From: Aphidius gifuensis
Taxonomy: Eukaryota; Arthropoda; Insecta; Hymenoptera; Braconidae
Direction of reading: 5' to 3'
Length of the DNA stretch: 64,000 nucleotides
Assembly (NCBI RefSeq): GCF_014905175.1
Contig: NC_057788.1
Location: 6,944,001-7,008,000, forward strand
Under the pieces are notes generated by a model. That model saw nothing but the letters and a program-made list of their open reading frames with translations. It ran no database searches and was not told the DNA's origin. Each line of letters starts with the position of its first letter. Position 1 is the stretch's first letter. Positions 51,701 to 64,000 of this stretch are shown in pieces. The position numbers and the translations under genes were made by a program.

Positions 51701-54700
51701 CTATGACTTTAGAGTATATCAAGTTTCCAAGTATTCAGAATATTACTTTGATCATTCTCAGAATACTAATCACACTTTACTTCTAACATTACATCGAACT
51801 GTAAATATATTTAATATCAAATTTGGCAGTATTAAAAATTATATACCACAATTAAAATTTTTTTTTACAAATTGATAAATACATTTTTATTTATGTAAAA
51901 TAATTTTTTAAATTTATTTTTGTAGTCTTTTTTTCTTATCATCACAGGTAAATAAGATTTATCAAAAAAAAAATAAACATAAAAATAATTAAATTAACAT
52001 TTTTATATCTTGTTTTTGTTTTTTTTTAAGTAGCATGAGATTACGTATGCTAAAGAGTTAAAATTATCTACACGCAAAGTGAACATCATCGACACCTGTC
52101 TGCATAATATCTGTGAGTCGCGTGGCCAGAATATTGTTGAGCATCAATATAGCTCCAAAAAAAAAAAAAAAAGGAAAAAATAAACGTGAAGCATATATGA
52201 ATGACCAGGAAAAAGAGAGAAGCATAAACTCGTAGCTTTCATTCTCGTATCGTCAGGCAATAAACCGGTCGTTAAATGATCGTAAAATGTTCACCCCGTG
52301 AAATGCTTTCAACTGTCTACATATATCCTGGGGCTAAAGGGTGTAGGACTACGATTAAAATGCGACAAACCAATGTGACACGGTTACCAAATAAAACAAA
52401 AAATAATTTAAATTATAACAAGTGTTTTTGAAAAATTATTTATAAATATTATTAACTCAATTAATTTTTCATTATCATCAATTTAATCAAACGAAAAAAA
52501 AAAAATCTATAATCATAATAAATAAAATTTAATAATCATTAAATTAATTTTAATTAAATAAAAATATTAATCAAATAAAAATTGATATATATTTATTATT
52601 TTATTTACTTTCATTTTGTAATTGAATTATTATTAATTGAAAAATTAATTTATATCTATTTTTTTTATGTAAAGAAAAATATTTAATAAATATTAAATGA
52701 TAAAAAATAATTTAATGAACGAATAATAATGATAATTATCACACTCATTATATAGATAAATAATTCAGTGTAAATTAAAATTATCATTTGATTACATCAA
52801 CATTTACAGATGAAAAAAAAAGAAAAAAAAAATCAACATTATTAATATATTTGCAATATTATTAGTATATAGTAATAAAATAATTTATATAACGTATTGA
52901 TTTTAATTATATCCACAATGTTAATTGAGCGTTATTGAAATCCAGCTGAGTGTCGGACAAACAAGAATTACAAACACAAATACCAGGAAAGTTCCGAGAT
53001 CAATACGCAAAAAACATATAACAAAGTCTATTATTTATTTTATTTTTAGATACTTTCATAACTAGCTTATTTCGCCTACTCGTAAAAAAAAATAAAAATT
53101 TAATTTTTTTATTTTTTTCGTGTATAGATAATATATATAAATGTGTGTTATGATTTTTTGAAAAGCAAAAATGTGACATCCGCTAGATGAAAAAGTGACT
53201 CACTCTGATGATCCCATATACATGTTTGATATATTAATTTAAAAATAAAACAAATATATTTATATTTAAAATTTGTCGCGTTAAATTTACTAAAAAAAAT
53301 ATATATTTAATGTTTGATAATTTCATTGAGTGTACATGATATTTAAATAAGGCATTAACGTGATTTTCTGTTATCTGAAAAGTATATCACAGGAGGGTCA
53401 TACCGTTATCGTAAAAAAAAAAAAAAAGAGTCCCTTTAATAACGGAGGGTCTTGTCACGTTTAAACCCATCCACGTGTCGCAAGCTATATATTTTTTGAA
53501 TATCTTTGTGTTTAGCTACTGCACACTGTTTATCATAATAATCAGCATAACAAAAAAATAATAAAAAGATAAATGAGAGGCGATAAAAAAACCTTTTTTT
53601 TCACATTGAAAAAATAAATAAATGCGTCGAGTAAAATAAAGAAAAAAATAAATTTTTGTATAATTAATCTTTTGTATTTTATGAAAAAAATAATAAGTTG
53701 ACATTGGTCAATATTTATCACTGACCTGTATATAAATTTATGGATACTTTTATTATTGTTTATTATTTATTAATAATCTAAATAAATAAAACTGTAATAT
53801 CAGCATAAATGATGAGGCGCCACATTTATTTTTCATTTTATTATCATTCATAAATATTTATTTCAATTCAATAAATGAATAGAGGGTAAAAACATATTTT
53901 CCATTATAAAAACATTTATAAAATATTGAATAATATAGCAGAGTCACGGTAAAAACCACTAAAACGTATTAAAAATTGAAAAATAATAAAAAAAAAAAAA
54001 AGATTATCATTTATCAAATAAAAAAAAATATTCGTAAATTTGTTTTTACATTTTGTAAAAAATTTGTTGAATAAAACTATTGAACTATATATTCACCGCA
54101 ATCGAATTAACTTGATGCATTTTCATGGAAATCTCGTCTTTGATGTCGGAATCAAATCGATAGATATCTATGAAATTTGAATTATTCGCTTTTTATATTA
54201 TTTTTTAGAACTGTTAAAAAAAATTTGAAAAATCAAAAGAGAAATTCTTGATTCTTTTGTGAGATATTCAGTTTGGATTGAATGATGCATGATGTCGAAG
54301 AGAAAGGGTGCAGTATTCAGTAAAATTTGTCACCCGGATATCAATCAATAATGAAATCTAAAACGATAGACACCCATCAGTATGCTTTATAGACTCTCCT
54401 AAAACTACACATATATATATTGCTTTATATATTTGATGATAACAAACTGGACTTTCTCTTTCGCTCTTTGCACTAGGCACACTTGAATCCAAAAATGGGG
54501 ACAGCAATCTGCATCATGGGGACACGATAGAAGAGAACTTAACGATCGTATATATACAGACACAAAAATCACAGAGTTTTTGGACAATGCCCTCTTGATG
54601 TATCCTCAATATATTCACGCGTGACATAACATATGTGAATTTATATTTACTGTCAGTCTTTATTTATTAAATATTTTTATAAATATCAATAAATTATATT

Positions 54701-57700
54701 GTTCATGATTTCAATTTAAATTGACATATACCATTTAAATTATATGATTCATATATAATTTATATCAGTAATTTTTTAAATAATTTTCCAACTAAATTTG
54801 AGTCGATAAAAAATACTTTGACTACATAAAATCCATCAGCAATTTTTTAATTTTAAATTGAAATTTCTACATGTGAATTTTCATTACATCATTGTTTCTA
54901 AAAATAAAAATAAAACTAGAGTAAATATTTCTTGTTTATTTCATAAATAATAATTAAAAAAAACTTTGGATAATTATTTTTGAAAAATAATATAATTTTA
55001 GGGCAATTAGACAGAATAATCAATCATTTACAATACGACATTATGTATATATACTTTGTCACCACAATATTTCGTCCGGTGAAACGTCAATCATCTTGGT
55101 TGGAATGTGCAACGTATTTACTGTAATTGCGACACAGATGTTTCAGAGTTGAATTCAAGGGGAATTTAGAGAGAATAGGAAGTGAAGACCAAAGGGAACA
55201 TTTAGACACAAAATGCTATATACTAGACAAGAGCAAAGATAGATCTGGTGGGTGGGTAAAATAAGGGAAATTCTAGGGGTCTAAAGCCGCACCCTGGATC
55301 ATCAATGGCTTTTATCTATGTATATATATAGTCATTGATTCTATTCTCTATATAGTTTGTTATTTGTACATACATGCTGAACTTTGTAACTAAATTTAAG
55401 GCATCAGTATCCTGAGTTTAGTTATCAAATTGCTATTTAAATTATCTTCTCTTTTATATATATAAACTATATCCAGGTACATACAAAATACAAATACATG
55501 AAATTGTGATTCATTTCAAATTTGGTCAAATTCTGTGGAACGGAAAATCAATAAAATTGAAAATAACAAAAAAAAATAAATAATAGCTTTCCAGCTTCCA
55601 ATTGCACCCCTTTTTTTTTGCGCTATATATATTTTTATCAACCACGCTTTTTGAATTTTTTTTAAATCTCCACCGTGATAAGATATCATACCATTTTTTT
55701 CATTTTTTTCCTCTTTCCAGTATATCCAATCTGACTAATCGATTATTCAATTTATTCCTTTTTTTTTTTTTTATTTTCCAGACAAATATATATGAAATTA
55801 TATTCTTCATTTATCAACAATATTTTTTACGGAGAATAGATTTATTAACATTCAATGAATATATTTTTTTATGCTCTTCATAATTCAATGAATAAATACA
55901 TATTAATTTTTAAATAATATTTTTCATTGACAAAAGATTGATTTTGCTTTTTTTTTCTTTTAAAATAACTAATTTTATATTTCAATTATAATAATGAGTT
56001 TAATTTTTCTTTTTTCATATAATCAAAGTTTTATTTTAATTTTTGTTTGATAAGTTGATTAAAATAGTTGTTTATATATTTATCTCCATAAAATTAAAAA
56101 TAAAAAAAATAATTTTTATCTTTATAAATTATGACGGTATATAAATATTGTAGTATAACAATAATAAAGATAATAAAAATAATAATAGTAATAACCATAA
56201 AAATAAAGCTATAATAATAAAAGTTGATAAAGAGTTTGGAGACATGATATTTTGTTGAGGGTTAAAAAATAAAAGTCACGTCTAAAAAGTGTCAAAGTAT
56301 ATTGAGAAGTGGTGTATAGCGCAGAAGCAAACTCCTTGAATAATATTCACCGATGCACAAGATACTTGTCATATAATTACGCACTTGTGTGGTATCTATA
56401 TTCAGCACAAATTAAATTGTAAAAAGAAATATAAAAAACAAAAAATTAAACTCTTATTAATTAATATATATTTAAGAGTATTAATGTATTTTATTTTTAT
56501 GAAAAGTTTTTAAGGATCATAAGGAGTTTTTATAGATCATAATCAAAATAATCAACGTGGCTAATTTTAAATATATTTTTTTTTTTAATCTTAACACTAT
56601 GATAAGAAGAAAAAAAAAATATTTAAAATATAAACTTGTTTAGTGGATATAAAAATAAAAATTCTTCGAGAAAAATAAGCTGTTTATCCAAGCAAAAACA
56701 AACTCGGAGAAATCGAAAATGCAAAAAAGTTTGCATCCTTATGCTCCTTGGAACATGCTCTGAAGATTATTTCTTTGAAATTCAGTGAAGACATATGTAT
56801 GAAAAATAAAAAAATATATATACAAATCTCAGTATAAAACAGAATAAAGAGTCTAAAATTCAGCTTCACTTTTTTTTTTTTTGTAGCGTCACCAAACGCG
56901 CCTCAAAATCTCTTTGGCACCACGTAATTTTACAACCACCCCCATTACATACAAACATGAAAATATACATATATCCTAAGAGCCAGTAAAACTCGGTACA
57001 TACAGTACACATCAAGTGTAAGAAAGAAAGCCCAAGAGTTGAATATAAAAAAGCCGAGTAGGCACTACTTTGATCGCCACTCAAACATTTTTTTTTTTAT
57101 TTTGCTACCATCCCTCAACTCTTCTCTTTTTGGTAAAGGGCCTCAGCCTCGCTCTGCCACCAACTAATTATAGTGTGGATCAAAGAATTCATCGACGTGC
57201 CGACATCGCGTGTGAGTGCGTGAGAAAGAAAGACAAAAAAGTTATGATAAAAGTAAATGGGTGCTAGGGGGATGAAATAGATGGATGAAAAAAAAAAAAA
57301 AATATATAAGCAAAAGCGACAGTGGCCCCTTGCACCCTGTGACAACTACCAAAGCAACTTTCTTCTCAACACGTGATATACATACATGATGACTTGTGTA
57401 CTGACTCAAATTTATATACAAGCTCATGTATGAATCACACATCAACATTTTTTTTTCTGCGTGTTTGTCTATCTGGAAAACAGGAGAGCACCCGAGAAAA
57501 AAAATAAAAGCAAGTAAACATTGGACAGAGCGGCATCTTTGCCCAAAAGAATTTCGCATATATTGAGCTAGGTTGGAAAATGACAAGAAGAAAAGGGATA
57601 AACAAAAAATAAAAACAAAAAAATATATTCCCCCAAGGAAAAAAAAAAAAAAAAAAACATCAAGGGAATCACGTACTCTCTTTACAGTTACGCATCTTTT

Positions 57701-60700
57701 TGTCAAAAGAAAAAGTTTTATAGGATTTTTCAAAGTATATTTCATAAGATTTACTATTGTATAAAAATTTTTTTCTTTCTTTCATTTTGAATAAATTTGT
57801 CTCAATTTATGAAGAAAAAAATTTATATCATAAATCAGTAAATTATTAATCAAACATATGTAAATATTTGTAAAAAAAATTTGAAAGAATTTAATTTATG
57901 GTAAATAATTAATTACTCAAAATAATTATACAAAAAATTTTTTAAACCCTTTGCTTCTTCATATAAGCATCAAAGACAATTCAAGCTTCATACTTTTGTA
58001 AACATGAGTAAAAAATTTTTTGCTTTTAATTATAAAAAAAATTGGCTTTTTCAAAAAAACTTCAAAGTAAAATTATACCTATTGTTTATTGTTCACAATA
58101 AATTATAAAATTGGCTAAAGTATATTAATAAAAATTACATGAAAAGTAAAATTTTAATTTAATAATTAACCCACGTAATTATGGTTGACGAAAAAACAAA
58201 AAAGTTGAAAAACATGCAGGTTGAATTTTATTGATGTAGACAAAGAACGAAGGGGTTGCAAGCAATCGAATACGTAAAAAAAATAAAACAAAATAAAAAC
58301 AAAAAACCAAATTGTAAATCGTAATTGGCTAGAGTTTTTTTACGTGTCGAGTATATATCAAGCATCGAAGCACAAGTCACATGAACCCCCATATGCACGC
58401 ATGTACAAAGCTTACCTCACAATTACAACGATATTATTAAGTATACATATGTGAACCAACTAATTACCTTGTTGTCATCAAAGTCGGTGCACTCAAAAAA
58501 AAAAAAACGACAAGTACAATATACTAGCCACTTTTACATTGATGACTTCAGATGCATCATCCAGTATCCAGGTATCCAGTAACCAGTACACCACACACCC
58601 AACTTCTGAAACATAAAAAAAAAAAGGAAAAAAATAAATTTAAAGAAAAATTTCGAAATATATAGAGGGATGTTTAAGTGTTCTGTTCGCAGTGAAGATT
58701 TCTTTTGACTGATTAGCCAAGTGGTATATAGTCAAGACTCTTGTGAGTTGTACCACAAAGAATATCAAAGCAACCGTTGCTATATATTAAAAAGCAAAGC
58801 CAAGATGACCATTATGATGCCACAATAAATAATTTGAAAAATAGGGTTGAGTATATAATAAAAAGAAAATAATTATGATGATGATGATGATAAAATACAA
58901 CGTGAAATTAGAGTACTTGAAGTATTTCTCATTGACAAGTACAAAGACTTTATATTATTTGTTTTTTTTTACAAAAAAATTATTATTTTTTATCATTATG
59001 AAATATTTTTATGTCTAGTTATAATCATGGAGTATCAAATTGATATACAAGAGTGCGCTTGAGGCATATTTTTTTATATACACCTAAATTTGTGGCTGTA
59101 CAATTGCCCTATGTTTTATCATCCATACCCGATGTCAAAGAACATCAAAGTACCAAAATACATGGTTCAACAATATATACTCACTAAGTTATATTACCAC
59201 CCAAATCCATCAACTCCCTTTATCCACATTTTGTCATATTCACAAGTACAAGCCAGAATGCAATGACACCCATGCAAGTTCCCTTTGATTAACTACCTTG
59301 ACGCTTGCTTGTTTCAAAATATCAAACTTTCAATCTTTTACTATGGCTTTTTATATATATTTGCCTTCTTTACTTTTATCCCCCCAAGAAACCAACCCTT
59401 GTGTCTGATGACTTTTGTCACAATGTTTCTCAGAGTGCGTGAGTGGTTTCAATGAGTTCTCTTGTATATTTCTTTTATCAAAATAACATGATACAACATT
59501 AAAAAACTTGACAAAAAAACAAAAAAATAAAATAAATCACAAACAAAATTTAAGAGACACATTAAAGTAAATATTAAAACAAAAAAAATTTGACTAATAT
59601 GTCGATTAGCTATAGATTTTCTTTTATTATTATTTTTTTCTAATGGCTTTTGTCATTTTTCATCATTTATCAACATGAAAATTTTTGTTTTATGTCAATC
59701 TATTGTTGATGCTTAAAAATATACCAGACAATTTTTTATATTTTTTTCAATGTGATAAATACAACAAAAGAAATTGGTACTGATGTCACCTCATCATTTC
59801 ATAAAAATATTTTGAATTGTTTAGTTTTCACACAATATTTGGAATATATGTCTGTCACAGAATTTCCGTTTTAACATGTTATAAACTTGCAAGTATATTT
59901 CAATACATATACGTACAATATGTCTGTACATATATGTATTTGAACATCAGTCAGATGCATACATCCTCGTTATCAATTCCGCATTGTATGCATTTACACT
60001 ATTTTGCCTCTTCTATATATTGCCGCAGCTATTCGACAATCTGCAATATGTGCTGACACATACGTATGATGTTCGTCAATTTTGAGACTTTTGCAACAAA
60101 GTTTACTAACCCCTTTTATATATCATATACCTCTTTTGTATATTAAACATTACCTCATTTGAATTGACTTTAATATATATTTAACACCTTTTGATATTAA
60201 CAGCAAAATGTCTGCCAAGTTTCTTACTTGTACTACTTATGTTCGTTAAACTATTTATCTACTTGCTCATAATACTATTTGAGACTCCAATATATATATT
60301 TTTTTTTTATATTTCTATTCAATTTTTTTAACTAAAAGTTGAGTAATTTTTAGCTAATTTACATTGAATAATCATTAATTGAATTTTTTTTTAAATTGAT
60401 AACAAAATTAATACTCGCGATTTTTTTTTATTGGTATCTTTTGGAATTGAATTATCGTGATTAATGTCAGATATTAATATTCAAACATCTTGATATTTTT
60501 AGCACTTGTAAATTGTTTATTGATTATCATGATAATTTTTAGAGTATAAATCAATCATTCAAGATTATTTGTTGATAATTTTATTGGTGATTCTTAATTT
60601 TGCTATATAAATACCAGATGACACTGTACAGATGCAAGTGGTTTTAAGTAATGAATGCTCTGTCTTATTAATATCATAATTACGATATTTAAAATTTTTA

Positions 60701-63700
60701 TTTTTATTAGAATTAATTTTTTTACCAAAAAAGTTGTCTGGCAACTTTCGACAAATATTTATCGTTTATTATTATCATGATTTTTTTATGTTCTTTGTTT
60801 TATTTAAAAAAAAAAATATCAAAAAAAAAACCTTTCAAATTTATCATCTGATGATTTGAACTAGAAGAAAAATATAAATGTTAAAAATCTCAACTCGATG
60901 TGCGGCATTGGAAAGCTTTTCACATATATTTCTTTCAAAAAAATACTGATGAGAGTTGTTCTTAACTTTTTTGGCAAATAAATTTAAATACAAAAAGAAG
61001 AAAATAATAAAAAAAACTTTATGAATGCGTGTATATATACAAAACGTGAGTATAAATGTAAAATTTTTTTTATTGTGATTACAATAGAATCTGTGGTTTG
61101 TATATCTGCGCATATATGTGTTGGATTTATGGATAAGAATGAAAAATAAAAAAAAATCATGATAATATGAAAATACACGTAAAGCAAATGTGTGATGATG
61201 ATGATGAGTTGAGAAGAGATGCGCGCATGTCTTTGCTGGCGTCAATAAAAACGATGAGACATTTTAAGGAACGTGCATTTATCGTGTATCCACCAAGCTT
61301 GTTGTGTTGGTCCATATCAAAATACATTTCATTGTGTCAGCATTCCAGGATATATTTATATATCAATTCAACATTTAAATTTCACTTCGTGGTAATCATT
61401 GTGCTAACAATACACTTATTTTTCATTATCATAATACATCATATTTTGATAATATAATTCTTTGATAATACACTGACTTTAGTCTTCAATAAAAAAAAAA
61501 ACAATAAATTATTTTTTTTTTTTCAATTTGAGTTGATTAAAGTTGCTTGTTATTCAATAGTGCTGGTGAAAGAATTAAAAGTTCAACTGTGTATGTGAAT
61601 GGTTATTTAGCTTAATTGAATTTTCCTTGTTGTTATTTTTTTTTTTTAATTCATCTGAGACTGAAAGATAACAAGGTCATTTGAAATAACAAATATCAAA
61701 TCGTATATTATTGCTGAGTTTGTGTGTATACCCAAAGGAGATTCCAGTTGTACAAATTCACTAATATTACTGCAATTTAATCTCAAAAGCAATCAGGTAA
61801 GATCGAGATCAATTCACATCCAATCATAATATACGATTATCAGAAATACTCTTTTTCATCATTTCGTTTTTTTTTTTTTTAATCAGCACAAAATGATTTC
61901 TTTTTTATTTTCAATTCAATTGCAATTAGAGGTTTTTTTTTAATTTCTATATATTTGAATTTTGAATATTCAGATATCAAATTAAAAAATGTGGTAAACC
62001 ATCGATGGTTATCATAACAAAAGGATTTAATAAAGAATAAAATGAAATTTTTTTTTGAAATATAAATTACAATGTATAGTCTCATGCAGGTGAATCAATT
62101 TTGTTAAACAAATATTTGTGATATTCAACGAGCACGAATTGAATGGAAATAAAAAAATTGAAATGAATCAACCAGTAAAATGTGAGGGTAAAAATTATTA
62201 TAGATATACAATTATAAATTTTGTTTGCTTTTATTTGTGTATATGCGTTTTGGTCGTATTTTTTTTTTTCTTTTTGTAATGTGCTTTTTGTCCTGATGTA
62301 AAACGAGTGACACAGAAAATGAAAAAAATTATATAAAATGTAAAAATAAAATTATGAAATAAAAAAAAATATATAAACCTCGAGGTTTTTCTTATATTAA
62401 ACTACATTGTGTCATTCTATTTCTGACGAACACCTGGATATATACAAGATCTATCTGTCATTCAGATAATAATTGTACAGTTGTCACGTTGATCCCCATT
62501 CAATGGGAGAGCCATTCAGTTGAATCAAATTATAACAACCCCATGATTCACTCAAAAAATAACCATCTTTTCATCCATCAGTAAACTCAAAGAAATTATA
62601 TTTATTAAATTTAAAAAAACAAAAAAAAAAAAATTAAATTAAAATTAACACTGATGTAATTATAATTTATACAAAAGAAAAATGCTAACAATTCAACACA
62701 ATAAAATTGCATTTAAATTTAATGAGATAAAAAAAAATAAAATTCATAAAAATTCGCTACAAAGTCCAGACATAATTGTTAAAAAAAAAAAATATATATT
62801 AATTTTTCTTATTAATATTTGAAATGAATAGTGACACTTGTTATAGACAATACAAGTGGTCAAAGTTTGAAATGTATAATATTCGTGGTTCAATAAATGG
62901 CAATTTAATACTGTCGGTTCGTCTGTTGGTCGATATTCAACAGCAAGGAAGTTTGATAATATATATAGATATAATAGCACATTGAGAATAGACATACAAG
63001 CCAAGTAAAATTAAACGAGAGAAAGAGATAGATATAGCGACCCTTTGACAGGCAACTTTGGGGCTAATGCTGAAAGCCGGCCCTTTATTTCCGGCTGTCA
63101 CCGTGTCCCTCCTTTCTCTGTACCCCCCTTAAATTCACCTCATTCCCCTATTTCTATATAGTATTTTGTAATATGCTTCATACGCCCACCCACACCACCC
63201 TCAGCCTCACTTGGATACACTGGGTTATTGCACAGACCACGCCCTCACTACCAAAGCCACGAGGATTTAATTACGAATTAATTGTGATGCATAGCTTCAA
63301 GGTAATTTCTACACTAGGTTAAAATCATCCCTGTATTTCTCATCTCAACAATATTGTATATACCTATATATATATATTTTGTCTTCAAAGTCAATTAAGC
63401 CAGCTCCACTCATTGTTTCTTTACAAATAAATTTTTTAAATAAACAGTAAATATAATTATGTATGATTTAATATAATTATTTTATAAAAATGGCTAATGC
63501 AATTTAATATAGTTTGATAATACATTGAATAATTTAAAAATGTCATATATATATTGGCAAAATGTATAAAAATAAATAAATAAAATAATAAAGATCAAAG
63601 AAAATATTTAACACGTGTTCAAAATCAAATGTATGTATGTATATAAGATGCTGAAAATAATATTAAATATATGCGTATATTAGAAGTTGTTTGCGTGTTT

Positions 63701-64000
63701 AAAAGTCATAAACTTCAAATCTTTGGTGGTCGTTTAACAGTGTTATACATGTACGCACTGTGATTTGATATTCTCTCCCTTCATTGAAAAATTGTGGAAG
63801 AGGTTTATATACGCTTGGAAAATATGTACACAAGAAAAAGTTCAAAAGAAATATTTTTGATTTATTTTTAAATATATAGGTATACTTGTTTTTTATTTAT
63901 TTTATATTTTATGTTAAATCTTCTTTGGAAAATAGCGTGAATGGTTTATATTATAAACGCGAACTGGCGCGTTAGCCCAAAGGCTTTATTTCTTTAAAAA
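48707..64000. other. Gene-poor stretch, part 3
   Basis: No complete gene is recognised. AT-rich low-complexity sequence alternates with islands at 49070-49200, 50740-50960, 52020-52390, 54100-54350, 54440-54630, 55030-55330, 56280-56400, 56870-57400, 58330-58620, 62400-62560 and 63030-63320. The last is the most GC-rich and carries AGCCGG-N10-CCGGCT (63075-63096). A short minus-strand frame at 52065-52154 lies next to a 17-T run and an AG. It resembles a terminal exon but is only about 30 codons. If 48520-48706 is a true exon, much of this could be its introns. Confidence 0.4.

Noticed and set aside
52065..52154. Short minus-strand frame after a 17-T run (ends HFACR before TAA)
   Set aside because: Only about 30 codons, a second frame is open over the same bases, and the AG context (ggag) is weak.
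57242..57745. 167-codon minus-strand frame, the longest apart from the Knirps-family exon
   Set aside because: Open because of T-runs (Phe stretches). The pieces between them do not resemble any protein family and no splice sites frame it.

Overview
The window is animal nuclear DNA, almost certainly from an insect. It carries a Knirps-family nuclear receptor, a type I have only met in arthropods. It has GT-AG spliced genes with short introns, very strong A+T bias, and runs of 8-20 A or T every few hundred bases. The A+T level and homopolymer load fit published parasitoid-wasp genomes (Braconidae, e.g. Aphidiinae). That taxon is inference from composition only.

Layout. (1) 1-18312 has no gene I can defend. 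It is AT-rich sequence broken by islands of higher GC that look like cis-regulatory elements, plus candidate untranslated leader exons. (2) 18313-21685 (+) is a two-exon Knirps-family gene of 427 aa. The DNA-binding domain is complete, there is no ligand-binding domain, the Gln/His tract is long, and there are two C-terminal CtBP-type motifs. Its 3' UTR probably runs to about 22980. (3) 22981-24938 separates this gene from a convergent neighbour. (4) 24939-32462 (-) is a nine-exon gene that I assembled by hand. It gives a 505-aa BTB-BACK-TLDc protein with every junction GT-AG and in phase. A probable leader exon and promoter lie at 33321-33560. (5) Inside its third intron, on the same strand, is an intact single-exon gene for the spliceosomal protein SmE (26787-27071). 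(6) 33561-64000 is a 30-kb stretch with no recognisable complete gene. It holds a four-copy tandem repeat of 143 bp (about 42727-43345), scattered GC islands, and one short minus-strand reading frame behind a good splice acceptor (48520-48706) that may be the last exon of an unrecognised gene.

The three confident genes are not a pathway. SmE is housekeeping (snRNP core). The BTB-BACK-TLDc protein is probably a Cullin-3 type adaptor joined to a TLDc domain. The Knirps-family protein is a developmental repressor, and the long island-rich flanks suit such a gene. The best candidates for something new are the 48520-48706 exon, the 143-bp repeat with hairpin arms and an inverted partial copy at one end, and the nested SmE arrangement. 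I see no CRISPR array, tRNA, rRNA or intact transposon.
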